Below, in pieces: positions 1 to 7,473 of a stretch of DNA of 35,471 nt. The notes beneath the pieces are model-generated. The model searched no databases and was not told where the DNA came from. It saw nothing but the letters and a program-made list of their open reading frames with translations. Within the stretch, counting starts at the first letter, position 1, and each line of letters begins with the position of its first letter. A program made the translations under genes and the position numbers. Origin of the DNA: a virus; the IMG/VR virus record IMGVR_UViG_3300031951_000607, positions 1-35,471 of that record, one strand, 5' to 3'.

Positions 1-49
1 CGGAACACAAATCGCTTTCCCTCAGTTCTTCGTAACTAATGGTCTTTAA
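1..49 (+). CDS. Major capsid protein, C-terminal end only (partial)
   Basis: The window opens inside the last codons of a major capsid gene; the reading frame ends with a TAA at 47-49. These bases are identical to the end of the complete capsid gene at 31657-31705, so this is the same gene seen a second time rather than a different protein. Only about 15 residues are present, ending in the motif FFVTNGL. It is partial because the contig starts here. Confidence 0.85.
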   Translation, partial: GTQIAFPQFFVTNGL

Positions 50-56
50 TATTTAT

Positions 57-77
57 GGTCGGGGGGAAACCCCCACC
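57..77 (+). promoter_or_regulatory. GC-rich hairpin with GAAA loop between capsid and tail-tube genes
   Basis: GGT at 57-59 pairs with ACC at 75-77. Five G (61-65) pair with five C (70-74) around a GAAA tetraloop, with C60 bulged. No T-run follows, so it does not look like a simple terminator. It lies 8 bases after the capsid stop and 38 bases before the tail-tube start, and is identical in the second copy. A role in mRNA stability, processing or partial attenuation between two very highly expressed genes is an inference. Confidence 0.6.
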
Positions 78-115
78 ATTAATTTCAATAAACTAAAAAA
101 TTAAATCAATATAAA

Positions 116-646
116 ATGAGTTGTAATTTGAATAGTGGGATTGGTCTCGGATGTCGCGATGTAGTGGGCGGCGTGTCCACCGTATGGATTACTGACCAAG
201 ACAACTTAGCATCAATCACGAAAAATACAGGTGATACAATTACTCAAATTTCAGGCACAGGCTCGTATTACGAATTTCAATTAATTCGCACGAGTTCTCA
301 GTATACTGAAACTGTTAATGCGTCACTTGAAAATGGAACTGTATTTTATACACAAGAGTTAGTTACATTCTTCTCAAAACTTGAACAATCTAAGAGAAAT
401 ATCTTGAAGACCTTGGCTCAATCTCCAAAACTTTCAATAGTAATGGAAGATAACACAGGGAAATATTTCTTACTTGGTGAAGTATATGGAAGTTTCGTAT
501 CGGCAGGTAGTAGCGTCACGGGTAAAGGCCTGGGAGACGCTCAGGGGTATAATATAACTTTCCAAGCGTTGGAGCAGAATCCGATGTGTGAATTATCAGG
601 TCCAATCACTTCTGTGGTTGCTGGTATCACAGTTATTGCTGCTTAA
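116..646 (+). CDS. Probable major tail tube protein (copy 1)
   Basis: This is a 176-residue protein directly downstream of the major capsid gene. It is soluble, without membrane segments, and rich in beta-type sequence with Gly, Ser and Thr. The C-terminal part carries a GDAQGYNITFQALEQNP segment that resembles the end of the tail-tube fold in Bacteroidota phages. Length and position (after the capsid, followed by a terminator) suit a major tail protein, which would polymerise into the tail tube around the tape measure. A diverged copy lies at 31772-32302; the N-terminal 20 residues differ most and the C-terminal half is nearly identical. The tail-tube assignment comes from position and general resemblance, so another major virion protein remains possible. 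Confidence 0.6.
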   Translation: MSCNLNSGIGLGCRDVVGGVSTVWITDQDNLASITKNTGDTITQISGTGSYYEFQLIRTSSQYTETVNASLENGTVFYTQELVTFFSKLEQSKRNILKTLAQSPKLSIVMEDNTGKYFLLGEVYGSFVSAGSSVTGKGLGDAQGYNITFQALEQNPMCELSGPITSVVAGITVIAA

Positions 647-658
647 TAAAATAATATA

Positions 659-698
659 AATCACAGGGGGGTTAATATCCCCTTGTGATTATTTTTAT
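659..698 (+). terminator. Intrinsic terminator after the tail-tube gene
   Basis: AATCACAGGGG (659-669) pairs with CCCCTTGTGATT (679-690), with one bulged T, and is followed by ATTTTTAT. The second copy at 32315-32354 keeps the whole stem but has a different loop, which indicates selection on the structure. It would reduce read-through from the abundant tail-tube message into the adhesin gene. Confidence 0.75.
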
Positions 699-703
699 CT
701 GCT

Positions 704-3058
704 ATGATTCTTCTAAAAACAAATCAGTTAAATAAGATGGTTGTTACTGTGTCTCAAAACGCAGAACTCGCCAATCCTGAATGGTTATTTTCATTCACTC
801 ATATCTTCTCAAAAAGAAGGGTAACAATGATATTGTCTAATATCTCGACTCACAGAGTTAGATATGATGAATTTGAATTTATAGAAGGACCAAATCCTGG
901 TCAGATTCCATTCCCTTATGAGGGACAATACAATTATGGTATATGGGAACAACCAGCAGGTAGTGGTAATTTAGACCCTGCATTAGCGTATAACCTCGTT
1001 GAATCAGGTATAGCATTATTGATTGCTCAATCTGCTAATACCACAAATGAATACTATATGGAGTTCATATCACCTGATGAAGATGATTCCAATATTATAT
1101 TCGCTCCTGATGAATTAAATCCACCAACAGCGACACCAAGTCAAACTGCTTCACAGACCGCAACTCCAACTCAAACTCCAACAAATACTTCTACTCCAAC
1201 AACTACGCCTACACAAACTCCAACTTTAACAAACACGCCAACTAATACAAAAACACCTACTCCAACCCCTACTACAACAACAACTTTAACTGCGACTCAG
1301 ACACCAACTAAGACGCCAACACAGACGCCTACAAATACATCAACATCTACACCTACACCTTCAATTACTGCGTCACAAACTCAAACTCCAACTCTAACAA
1401 GAACTCCTACACAGACACCAACTACCACTACTACATTAACTGCAACGCCTACTCAAACTAAGACACCTACACAAACGCCTACACAAACACAAACTCCTAC
1501 TACGACAACTACATTGACTGCAACCCAAACACCTACTGTTACACAAACACCAACTCAAACTTTACCAACACCAACTCCTTCATCAACTTCAACCCCAACT
1601 CCTACAACGACAACAACTCTGACTGCGACACAAACACCGACAATAACTGCATCACCGACAATAACTGCGTCTGCAACACCAACTCCAACGGTGACTAAGA
1701 CACCTAACGCTGTTTGTCCAACAGAAATAACATTAAGTAATGTTTCAAGCACCTCCACAATAAATCCTGGTGTATATACAGGAGCGACAATTGCATCAGG
1801 TATTACATTTGATTATGCTTACTTAAATTACACAAACAATAGTTCGAAATTCCTTGTGTTAGGAACTGCTCCTGATGGTAACAACTACAAAGTATATCAA
1901 AATCATTTCGTTGGTGCACAAGCGTATTATACACTATTGAGAGCATTCTCAGGTTTAACAGATTTGGGATGGTCAGTATCAGAAAATGGATTTAATCAAA
2001 GTCCTTTATTCTCAGGTTCTTCAATGACTGGTGATACTGCATACGGAAACTTCACAACAAATATTATTGGTGGAGAGTATTTCCCTGGCACAGGTTCGGT
2101 TAATTTCTCAGGTGGAGTTGGAACAGCAACTGCATATATCGCATATCCTGCTGTTTGTCCTACACCTACACAAACTCCATCACAAACATCAACACCAACA
2201 ATTACATCATCACCAACTCCTACATCGACACAAGTTACACCAACACCAACGCCTACGCAGACATCAACTGCAACACCTAATCCAACACCATCTGTAACAT
2301 TAACACAGACACCGAGTCCTACACCGTTTAATCCTTCATCACTGAGTCCACAGATATGGGTTGACTTCTCTGATAGTTCAACAATGACTTTCAGAACAGG
2401 AACAAACTTCTTGGAAAGAATTACAAACAAAGGGGTGTATGGTGGTATGACTGCATTTACTCAAACAACTGCATCAAATCAACCTGAGGTTACTTCTTGG
2501 ACAGGTGGTTCAGGTGTTAGTATATCAGCAGTTACAAACTCTGATAACTGGTTACAAGGTATTGTTGCAACCACTGCGTCAACGAATTGGACAAGAATTT
2601 TCGTGATTAGTGAACCTAATAACGCTCAAACATTTAGATTTTCAAGAAACTCAGATAGTAGTTCTTATACCATATTCCCTGGTCAAACTTCTACAACTGT
2701 TAGAAATGCAACATTTAATAACACCTCAGGTCAGTTTTGGAGACAAGATTGTGTATTAACAAATAGACCTGCAACAGGTCAAACAATTGTAAGTTATGTA
2801 TCAACCAGTGCTGCAACCATTGTTTCTTATATGAGTATCAATAGTTCTGCAACTACAAATTCGGATGTCGGTGGCTCAGTTCAATCATCAGCACAGAATT
2901 TCCCTGGCGTATCAACTCTATTCTTAATAAATGAATCAGGGGCGGGTTCTTATGTTGGTCAAATCGCTGAAATATTATTAATAACAAGAGAATTGACTAC
3001 AACTGAGACCGATAATCTATTATCTTATCTAAAAACCAAGTGGGGATTAAAATACTAA
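704..3058 (+). CDS. Modular Thr/Pro-rich virion protein, adhesin-like (copy 1)
   Basis: This 784-residue protein has a clear modular order. Residues 1-138 form a folded N-terminal domain with the pattern NLDPALAYNLVESG, of a type I associate with uncultured marine and Bacteroidota phage virion proteins. Residues about 139-335 are a long linker of TPT, TQT and TNT repeats. Residues about 336-482 form a beta-type module containing the motif APDGN. Residues about 483-541 are a second TPT linker. Residues about 543-784 form a lectin-like domain of LamG or concanavalin type, beginning LSPQIWVDFSD. There is no signal peptide. The gene follows the tail tube and precedes the portal, so a virion decoration or receptor-binding role is likely. 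The middle module recurs in the protein at 23177-24571. A variant copy lies at 32360-34717. The exact position in the virion is unknown. Confidence 0.65.
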   Translation: MILLKTNQLNKMVVTVSQNAELANPEWLFSFTHIFSKRRVTMILSNISTHRVRYDEFEFIEGPNPGQIPFPYEGQYNYGIWEQPAGSGNLDPALAYNLVESGIALLIAQSANTTNEYYMEFISPDEDDSNIIFAPDELNPPTATPSQTASQTATPTQTPTNTSTPTTTPTQTPTLTNTPTNTKTPTPTPTTTTTLTATQTPTKTPTQTPTNTSTSTPTPSITASQTQTPTLTRTPTQTPTTTTTLTATPTQTKTPTQTPTQTQTPTTTTTLTATQTPTVTQTPTQTLPTPTPSSTSTPTPTTTTTLTATQTPTITASPTITASATPTPTVTKTPNAVCPTEITLSNVSSTSTINPGVYTGATIASGITFDYAYLNYTNNSSKFLVLGTAPDGNNYKVYQNHFVGAQAYYTLLRAFSGLTDLGWSVSENGFNQSPLFSGSSMTGDTAYGNFTTNIIGGEYFPGTGSVNFSGGVGTATAYIAYPAVCPTPTQTPSQTSTPTITSSPTPTSTQVTPTPTPTQTSTATPNPTPSVTLTQTPSPTPFNPSSLSPQIWVDFSDSSTMTFRTGTNFLERITNKGVYGGMTAFTQTTASNQPEVTSWTGGSGVSISAVTNSDNWLQGIVATTASTNWTRIFVISEPNNAQTFRFSRNSDSSSYTIFPGQTSTTVRNATFNNTSGQFWRQDCVLTNRPATGQTIVSYVSTSAATIVSYMSINSSATTNSDVGGSVQSSAQNFPGVSTLFLINESGAGSYVGQIAEILLITRELTTTETDNLLSYLKTKWGLKY

Positions 3059-3059
3059 T

Positions 3060-3326
3060 ATGAAAGGTTATTTATTATTTCAAGATTTCCAACCAGCAGA
3101 GGACCTAATAAACGAGATTAATACTTGTATGGGATTTCCTAACGGTCAAACTCTAACTTGGATGAATGGACCATACTCATTTTGTTCAGTAGGTCCAACA
3201 AGTGCTTATACTCAATTTGAAGGATATGCAGTTGTTGTAGACACAGAACAGATTAGTCAATGTCTAACACAGGAACAAATTGATAATATTATACAAAAGC
3301 CTGTCGATTGGTCATTTTGTGTCTAA
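3060..3326 (+). CDS. Small conserved protein between adhesin and portal (copy 1)
   Basis: This is an 88-residue soluble protein starting one base after the stop of the adhesin-like gene, so the two are probably translationally coupled. I do not recognise the family. It contains several aromatic residues and three Cys (motifs NTCMGFPNG, SQCLT and SFCV at the C-terminus), and has no membrane segment. The second copy at 34719-34985 is nearly identical in protein, differing at only a few positions. This shows purifying selection on a real gene. Its place suggests a small virion or assembly factor linked to the adhesin. Confidence 0.7.
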   Translation: MKGYLLFQDFQPAEDLINEINTCMGFPNGQTLTWMNGPYSFCSVGPTSAYTQFEGYAVVVDTEQISQCLTQEQIDNIIQKPVDWSFCV

Positions 3327-3333
3327 AAAAATA

Positions 3334-3340
3334 TATTTAT
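3334..3340 (+). promoter_or_regulatory. TATTTAT motif at the portal start
   Basis: TATTTAT lies at the portal start, within ATATATTTATGAATATGAAC, and the context is kept in the second copy at 34993-34999. It is one of a set of TA(T/C)TTATA-like motifs upstream of gene starts. If it is a promoter element, translation would begin at the second ATG (3345) rather than 3339. Confidence 0.35.
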
Positions 3341-4550
3341 GAATATGAACGAATCTGTAAATAAAGAAAATATCCTAAAAGTATTTGATTTTGCACCTGC
3401 AAGAGTTCCAATAATTGAGGAAAACTTAATCATTAATACAAGAACGCCTTGGGTATATTACGGTGTCGCTAATCTTGCACCTCAGGAACTTATTCGTTTA
3501 TACAACACATCCCCAACACATAGAGCAGCAGCAAATTCGAAGTGGTATGCCGTTCGTGGAGAATCAATCAAACTTGTATCAGGTGAAGATGATAGATTGG
3601 TAATGGTTAATTCTCTTGGTGATACAATGTATGATATATGGGAGAAATGTGTTCTCGACTTTATTTTATATGGGTCATTCGCAATTAATATTGTCTATCG
3701 TAAAGATAGAGATATGGGTTTTGAAATGTATTATATGGATTTTTCAAAACTAAGAGCCGAAAAATCAGATTATCACGATAGAATTAATAACTGGTATTAC
3801 TGCGCTGATTGGGCGTTTCCGAAAAAATTTATTCCAAGAAAACTTCCAGCGTTTAATCCAAATGCAGAAGAGCCAAGTCAGGTGTTTGTATACTCTACTC
3901 ACTCAGCAGGAAATAACTACTACGCAACACCTACATATTGGGGTGGAGCAACAGCCATATCAACTCAGGTTGAAATATTCAACTGGCATTATAACAACAT
4001 CGTTAATGGATTATCTCCATCATTATTTGTTGGTATCAACTCAGGTATACCTGACCCCGAGCAGAGAAATGAGATTTACGAAAATTTGGTGGCGAAATAC
4101 GGGGGCAGCAACACATCAGGGAAATTGTTTTTAACATTCAGTGATGGTAAGGACCAAGCACCAACAATTGAACCAATCCCTCACAATGGTTCTGATTCAA
4201 TGTGGACAGAACTTAATGATATGGTTCAACAAGCAATCTTAACATCACATCAAATTTCATCTCCTGAATTACTTGGTATTGTTACACCAGGTCAACTTGG
4301 AAATCCTGACCACTTAGAAGCACAGGACCACTTCCACAACCTTGTTGTAAAACCAATACAGACAGAGATTAAGAAGGTATTTGAGAAGTTGTTATTACTT
4401 AGAGATAAGAGACCAGCAGAGATTGAAATAGACCAATTTGAAATGGTTACCATCGCTGATAAAGCACCAATCAAGGTTGAAGAAATTGATGAGAAAAAAG
4501 ATGTCGCAGTTGATGAAAATAAAAATTTGAATGAAAATATAACCGAATGA
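3339..4550 (+). CDS. Portal protein (copy 1)
   Basis: This is a 403-residue protein. The sequence has the character of a phage portal: an alpha/beta body with LAPQELIRLYNTSPTHRAAA near residues 45-65. Further features are a DIWEKCVLDFILYGSFAIN segment typical of the portal wing, and a C-terminal section rich in Gln, His and acidic residues. The portal forms the dodecameric ring through which the terminase packages DNA. Neighbours fit: a connector follows with a 4-base overlap. The start may be 3339 or the in-frame ATG two codons downstream at 3345. A diverged partial copy runs from 34998 to the end of the window. It is short for a portal, many of which are 450-550 residues, but within the range of compact forms. 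Confidence 0.75.
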   Translation: MNMNESVNKENILKVFDFAPARVPIIEENLIINTRTPWVYYGVANLAPQELIRLYNTSPTHRAAANSKWYAVRGESIKLVSGEDDRLVMVNSLGDTMYDIWEKCVLDFILYGSFAINIVYRKDRDMGFEMYYMDFSKLRAEKSDYHDRINNWYYCADWAFPKKFIPRKLPAFNPNAEEPSQVFVYSTHSAGNNYYATPTYWGGATAISTQVEIFNWHYNNIVNGLSPSLFVGINSGIPDPEQRNEIYENLVAKYGGSNTSGKLFLTFSDGKDQAPTIEPIPHNGSDSMWTELNDMVQQAILTSHQISSPELLGIVTPGQLGNPDHLEAQDHFHNLVVKPIQTEIKKVFEKLLLLRDKRPAEIEIDQFEMVTIADKAPIKVEEIDEKKDVAVDENKNLNENITE

Positions 4551-5152
4551 GTCAAGCAATAATTCCACAGAACATATTACTTGTTTCTGAAAACAAGTTA
4601 AAGAACTTTACAGACATTGACCAAAATGTTACGAGTTCAGTATTACTCCCATTCATAGGTGTTGTTCAGCAGACCAAGTTGGAATATATTATTGGTGCTC
4701 GTTACTATCGTGAATTATTACTTCAAGTATCAGGTTCAACTCTAACAGATATCAACGCAAATTTTCTAAATTATTTTGTTCAGCCAATGCTCATATGGGC
4801 AGCATACGCCGAAGCATTACCATCAATCTTTATGAGAATAAAGAACAATGGTATTGTTAATGGTGCTGAAAATACTGTTACAATTTCTGAGATGCAGTAT
4901 ATGCAAACAAGAGCGGATGATAGAAGCCAATTCTTCGAACAGAGAATGATTCAAGAGATTGTTTTCAATTCAAACAACTATCCATTGGTATACAATTGGA
5001 CAAGTAATGATGGATTGCAACCACATCTCGGAAAGAATTATTTCTCAGGTGTTCACTTAAACAACGGTCAATGGTATAACTCAATTGAAAATACAAGATT
5101 TCCTGGTATGGTTTATTTCGCTGACCCATCTTATTATTGTTGTGGATTATAA
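4547..5152 (+). CDS. Head-tail connector/adaptor-like protein
   Basis: This 201-residue protein overlaps the portal stop by 4 bases. It is mostly helical in the N-terminal two thirds (VSENKLKNFTDIDQNV, YYRELLLQVSGSTL, NFLNYFVQPMLIWAAYAEALP), as expected for a gp6-like adaptor that sits under the portal ring. The C-terminal part is aromatic-rich and ends with two Cys. Position between portal and the next structural gene supports a connector role. The family call (DUF6712-like) is made from memory of similar Bacteroidota phage proteins and is tentative. Confidence 0.55.
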   Translation: MSQAIIPQNILLVSENKLKNFTDIDQNVTSSVLLPFIGVVQQTKLEYIIGARYYRELLLQVSGSTLTDINANFLNYFVQPMLIWAAYAEALPSIFMRIKNNGIVNGAENTVTISEMQYMQTRADDRSQFFEQRMIQEIVFNSNNYPLVYNWTSNDGLQPHLGKNYFSGVHLNNGQWYNSIENTRFPGMVYFADPSYYCCGL

Positions 5153-5176
5153 TAAAAAAATTAAATCAGGTCTATA

Positions 5177-5989
5177 ATGCCAATTCCAAAACCAAAAGAG
5201 GGAGAACAAGAACAGGACTACATTTCAAGATGTGCGAGAGCCATCGCTGATGAGTATCCTGATAATGCACAAAGAATAGCGGTATGTTATTCTCAACTCA
5301 AAGAGAAAATGTCCAAAGATGAATTATTCGTTCTTCAACCAAAGAAGAATGAGAACAGAGGTAACTATCTGTCCCGTTGTTCTAAGAACGGAAAGATGAG
5401 AGGTCAGTTCCCTAATATGAAAGAGAGAATGGGTTATTGTCTTAACTCGTTCAATTCGTATTACAAGTATTGGGCAAAAATGGAAGAATTTGGAGAGATA
5501 CCAAAGGACTCCGCTCTTGGAATGTGCATTGCAAAAAAGAAAGCACAAGGTGTTGATTACAAACAAGCGTATAGAGAATGTGCATCTAAGGTTGTTGTTC
5601 CATCAGGTCCAATAGTATTGGCTGAGGACTTAAACATCTATGGTGTTAGACCTAAGCATTTTGATATATGTCCTGTTGCGGTCGAACTATTCAAACACTT
5701 CATTGATATGGGACTGAATGAAGAAACAATTGGTATGGTTCGTTCCGCAGCACTTGTTGCTGATAGAGTATTCGAAATTGAAAAAGAAGCAATTGAAGAA
5801 GAATATGTTGATGAAGATATGTTGATTGAAGCAATTGCTCTTGTGGAGGATTTCAAAGACATCATTCACGAAGTTGATGAAGAAACTGGTATGGTTCACG
5901 ATGTATCATTTATGGATGGTCACATCGAAAAAATCAAAACATATGTAGATATGGAAGATGATTTATTAATTGAACCTGTTGAATATTGA
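5177..5989 (+). CDS. Cys-motif repeat protein of the phage head module
   Basis: This is a 270-residue protein. Residues 1-47 carry the pattern PKPKEGEQEQDYISRC followed by QRIAVCYSQL. Residues about 53-95 repeat it as PKKNENRGNYLSRC and ERMGYCLNSF. A weaker third copy at about 105-140 gives MCIAKKKAQG and ECASK. This short Cys-containing motif recurs next to prohead protease and portal genes in Bacteroidota phages, but its function is not known to me. The C-terminal half is strongly acidic and helical, without membrane segments. The gene ends the head-connector block before a terminator region. I assign no enzymatic function. Confidence 0.6.
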   Translation: MPIPKPKEGEQEQDYISRCARAIADEYPDNAQRIAVCYSQLKEKMSKDELFVLQPKKNENRGNYLSRCSKNGKMRGQFPNMKERMGYCLNSFNSYYKYWAKMEEFGEIPKDSALGMCIAKKKAQGVDYKQAYRECASKVVVPSGPIVLAEDLNIYGVRPKHFDICPVAVELFKHFIDMGLNEETIGMVRSAALVADRVFEIEKEAIEEEYVDEDMLIEAIALVEDFKDIIHEVDEETGMVHDVSFMDGHIEKIKTYVDMEDDLLIEPVEY

Positions 5990-6019
5990 TTTACCAAGAT
6001 ACAATCATATATTTATAAG

Positions 6020-6072
6020 TGAGGTGAGTTTGCAGGTTTATCCCATTTAACATCTTTTTTTTTCTCACCTCA
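6020..6072 (+). repeat. Perfect 9-base inverted repeat with a 35-base loop
   Basis: TGAGGTGAG (6020-6028) is exactly complementary to CTCACCTCA (6064-6072). It lies between the last head gene and the next terminator and is followed by a T-rich stretch. It may be a first weak terminator or a binding site. The intergenic region 5990-6192 otherwise holds a terminator and a promoter-like region. Confidence 0.5.
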
Positions 6073-6097
6073 TTTATTTATTTTTATCCATTATAAC

Positions 6098-6132
6098 GGG
6101 GGCTTCTATTCTTAGAAGTCCCTTTTTTTTTT
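6098..6132 (+). terminator. Intrinsic terminator closing the head-connector block
   Basis: GGGGCTTCT (about 6099-6107) pairs with AGAAGTCCC (6114-6122) through nine pairs, including one G-U, around a 6-base loop. A run of ten T follows (6123-6132). This is a textbook rho-independent terminator, separating the structural block from the small-gene block downstream. Confidence 0.85.
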
Positions 6133-6178
6133 AACTTTGCTTGATACTACACTCTACTTCACCTATATTTTATTTATA
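6132..6178 (+). promoter_or_regulatory. Promoter-like region shared with 10543-10576
   Basis: The region contains TAACTTTG (6132-6139), a match to the Bacteroidota -7 box but without a visible -33 box. It is followed by TTGATACT, then ACCTATA, then TATTTATA (6171-6178). From TTGATACT through ACCTATA it matches the leader of the gene at 10586 almost base for base over 27 positions. That it drives the small-gene block is inferred from its place after a terminator and 15 bases before a start codon. Confidence 0.5.
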
Positions 6179-6192
6179 AAAAAAAACACATT

Positions 6193-6360
6193 ATGGGACA
6201 AACAAAAAAACTATTGGACAGTATCTTCGAATTCGACTTCGATAATACATCTTATCCTGATGACTTGGATATGGATTATGAGATTTGGTTAGAAGAAAAA
6301 AAAGAGGCTGAAAGAGCAGCATATGAACAACATTTATGTGACCTTTACAAAAACTATTAA
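6193..6360 (+). CDS. Small acidic hypothetical protein
   Basis: This is a 55-residue open frame starting 14 bases after the TATTTATA motif and ending one base before the next ATG. It is very acidic in the first half (FEFDFDN, YPDDLDMDYE) and helical with charged residues in the second half. There is no Cys motif or membrane segment. I do not recognise it. Tight packing, and the fact that it is the first frame after a terminator and promoter-like region, support a real gene. Confidence 0.6.
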   Translation: MGQTKKLLDSIFEFDFDNTSYPDDLDMDYEIWLEEKKEAERAAYEQHLCDLYKNY

Positions 6361-6361
6361 A

Positions 6362-6586
6362 ATGAGAACAAAAGAAGAACAAATCGTATTTCAGAATCAA
6401 TCACATTTGGTTCAAAAGTATTTCACAGATTGTGGTATGTGTCCATCCTTACTTATGATTGCTCTTGCAACAGATGTAATGGTTGACTTCGCAATCAAAG
6501 GACCAACCAAAGAGGTCTTAACTCGCTTCGAGAAAATGGAATCATATATTCAATCAGAAAAAGATAAGAATGCAAAGAAAGTATGA
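6362..6586 (+). CDS. Hypothetical protein, 74 residues
   Basis: I place the start at the ATG at 6362 (MRTKEEQIVF), one base after the previous stop. The frame is open further upstream but that part overlaps the preceding gene. The protein is soluble and mixed alpha/beta, with a hydrophobic stretch MCPSLLMIALATDVMVDFAI that is too polar for a confident membrane helix. I know no family. It overlaps the next gene by 17 bases, which suggests translational coupling in a small-protein operon. Confidence 0.6.
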   Translation: MRTKEEQIVFQNQSHLVQKYFTDCGMCPSLLMIALATDVMVDFAIKGPTKEVLTRFEKMESYIQSEKDKNAKKV

Positions 6587-6842
6587 TGTGGTGTTAACAT
6601 TCATATTCCCTAATCAACAAGAGTCATATGTTATTTGGGATATTGAAATGTATTCACAGATTAGAAATACACAAAAGTTTATTGACTTCGTTTTGGATGG
6701 GGACAAAAATGGATTTGGTGTGAACCCGATTGAGGTTCACGCCTCCATTTATCTCAATGCTCAGGTCCAAGAAATCCAAACTCCAATGGGTAATGAATTA
6801 ATTATCATCGGGAAAAAAATCCTTTTGTTGGATTCATATTAA
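6570..6842 (+). CDS. Hypothetical protein, 90 residues
   Basis: This frame begins inside the end of the preceding gene (17-base overlap). It is a soluble, beta-rich sequence with the pattern YDVVLTFIFPNQQESYVIWD at the N-terminus and a hydrophobic C-terminus (IIIGKKILLLDSY). No recognised domain is present. A host-type promoter for the next gene lies across its last codons. Confidence 0.6.
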   Translation: MQRKYDVVLTFIFPNQQESYVIWDIEMYSQIRNTQKFIDFVLDGDKNGFGVNPIEVHASIYLNAQVQEIQTPMGNELIIIGKKILLLDSY

Positions 6843-6854
6843 TTCATATCTTTG
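6824..6854 (+). promoter_or_regulatory. Bacteroidota-type promoter (TTTG-N19-TATCTTTG)
   Basis: TTTG at 6824-6827 and TATCTTTG at 6847-6854 are separated by 19 bases. This exactly fits the Bacteroidota housekeeping consensus TTTG-N19-TAnnTTTG. Transcription would start near 6861, so the downstream gene most likely begins at ATG 6873. This is direct evidence that host RNA polymerase can read this gene and that the host is in the Bacteroidota. Confidence 0.8.
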
Positions 6855-6872
6855 TCTCCTAAATCAATCACA

Positions 6873-7445
6873 ATGGAGACATCAAGAGGAACAGTAAAAA
6901 ATTTAGACAATTTTAAGGGTATAGAACCATTCACAACAAGTGATTTGTGTGTGTATAGAGCCAGATTTATGGAACAGGCTTATGGTTTCGATGTTGAGTG
7001 CGGGACAGTTCTCGCTTGGTCAAATCGTGGTAATGAATGGGTATGGACATATGACTTCCATTACTGGTTAGTTGATGAAAATGGACACCTGTATGACTCA
7101 TACAATGCTCTTAGGAATATGCATCTCCTAAGTGACCCAATTTGGAAATTTAGAAAACCAACTACATTCAAATATCTTTTGGTTAATGCGAATGATTTCG
7201 ATTTAAGTAATTGGAATCCTTCCAAATCGAATCTCACAAGTTTTGAGAAGTGGGCTAATAAATACATTTCTAAATCCAAATATGATTTCATTTATTTATT
7301 TGGTGCTGGCACACTCAATGGTAGGGTTATGAAAGAAGAAGAACTTTATGACTTCTATGATTCACCATCTATTGGAGTAGAAGGTATGATTAATCAGATG
7401 TTAGTCGATAAACAAGTAAAATTAATTTTGTCTGAATCAAACTAA
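6873..7445 (+). CDS. Hypothetical protein, 190 residues, separately promoted
   Basis: The start METSRGTVKN at 6873 is chosen because an upstream in-frame ATG at 6852 would fall inside the promoter's -7 box. The protein is soluble, aromatic-rich (GNEWVWTYDFHYWLVDENGH) and beta-type in the middle, with a charged C-terminus. No catalytic motif is evident. The gene has its own host-type promoter and sits in a run of small unknown genes. It is a candidate early or accessory (moron-type) gene; no function can be given. Confidence 0.65.
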   Translation: METSRGTVKNLDNFKGIEPFTTSDLCVYRARFMEQAYGFDVECGTVLAWSNRGNEWVWTYDFHYWLVDENGHLYDSYNALRNMHLLSDPIWKFRKPTTFKYLLVNANDFDLSNWNPSKSNLTSFEKWANKYISKSKYDFIYLFGAGTLNGRVMKEEELYDFYDSPSIGVEGMINQMLVDKQVKLILSESN

Positions 7446-7457
7446 ATCCTAACTTAG
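7427..7457 (+). promoter_or_regulatory. Bacteroidota-type promoter (TTTG-N19-TAACTTAG)
   Basis: TTTG at 7427-7430, 19 bases, then TAACTTAG at 7450-7457, with one mismatch to TAnnTTTG. It overlaps the end of the preceding gene and lies 16 bases before ATG 7474. Spacing and placement match the promoters at 6824 and 8372, which supports it despite the imperfect -7 box. Confidence 0.6.
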
Positions 7458-7473
7458 CATAAAATCATCAATT

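Larger units (their letters stand above)
1..127 (+). repeat. Perfect 127-base direct repeat with 31657-31783
   Basis: Bases 1-127 match 31657-31783 without a mismatch, and the first difference is at base 128. The repeat covers the end of the capsid gene, the intergenic hairpin and the first four codons of the tail-tube gene. A perfect match of exactly 127 bases starting at base 1 is what an assembler using 127-mers leaves at a graph fork. I therefore read it mainly as the closure point of a circular or permuted genome. Confidence 0.9.

Noticed and set aside
1120-1710. Possible CRISPR-like array or minisatellite because of dense short repeats.
   Set aside because: The repeats are irregular Thr/Pro codons in a continuous frame; there are no constant repeats with unique spacers.
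1555-2430. Minus-strand open frames across the TPT-coding regions (also at 14766-15065, 15882-16127 and 33157-33420).
   Set aside because: They are Val/Gly/Asp repeats produced by reading the complement of the Thr-Pro codon repeats, and lie inside strongly supported plus-strand genes.
704-3058. Variable adhesin as the target of a diversity-generating retroelement.
   Set aside because: No reverse transcriptase or template repeat was seen in the window, and the differences between copies are mostly silent or linker changes rather than adenine-directed.
5324-5899. Several minus-strand frames of 70-80 residues inside the 5177-5989 gene.
   Set aside because: They overlap a clear plus-strand gene with internal repeats, have atypical Ser- or Phe/Asn-rich composition, and have no promoter or neighbours in that direction.
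6852-6872. Start of the 6873 gene at the upstream ATG 6852.
   Set aside because: That ATG overlaps the -7 box of the promoter at 6847-6854, so it would not be in the transcript.
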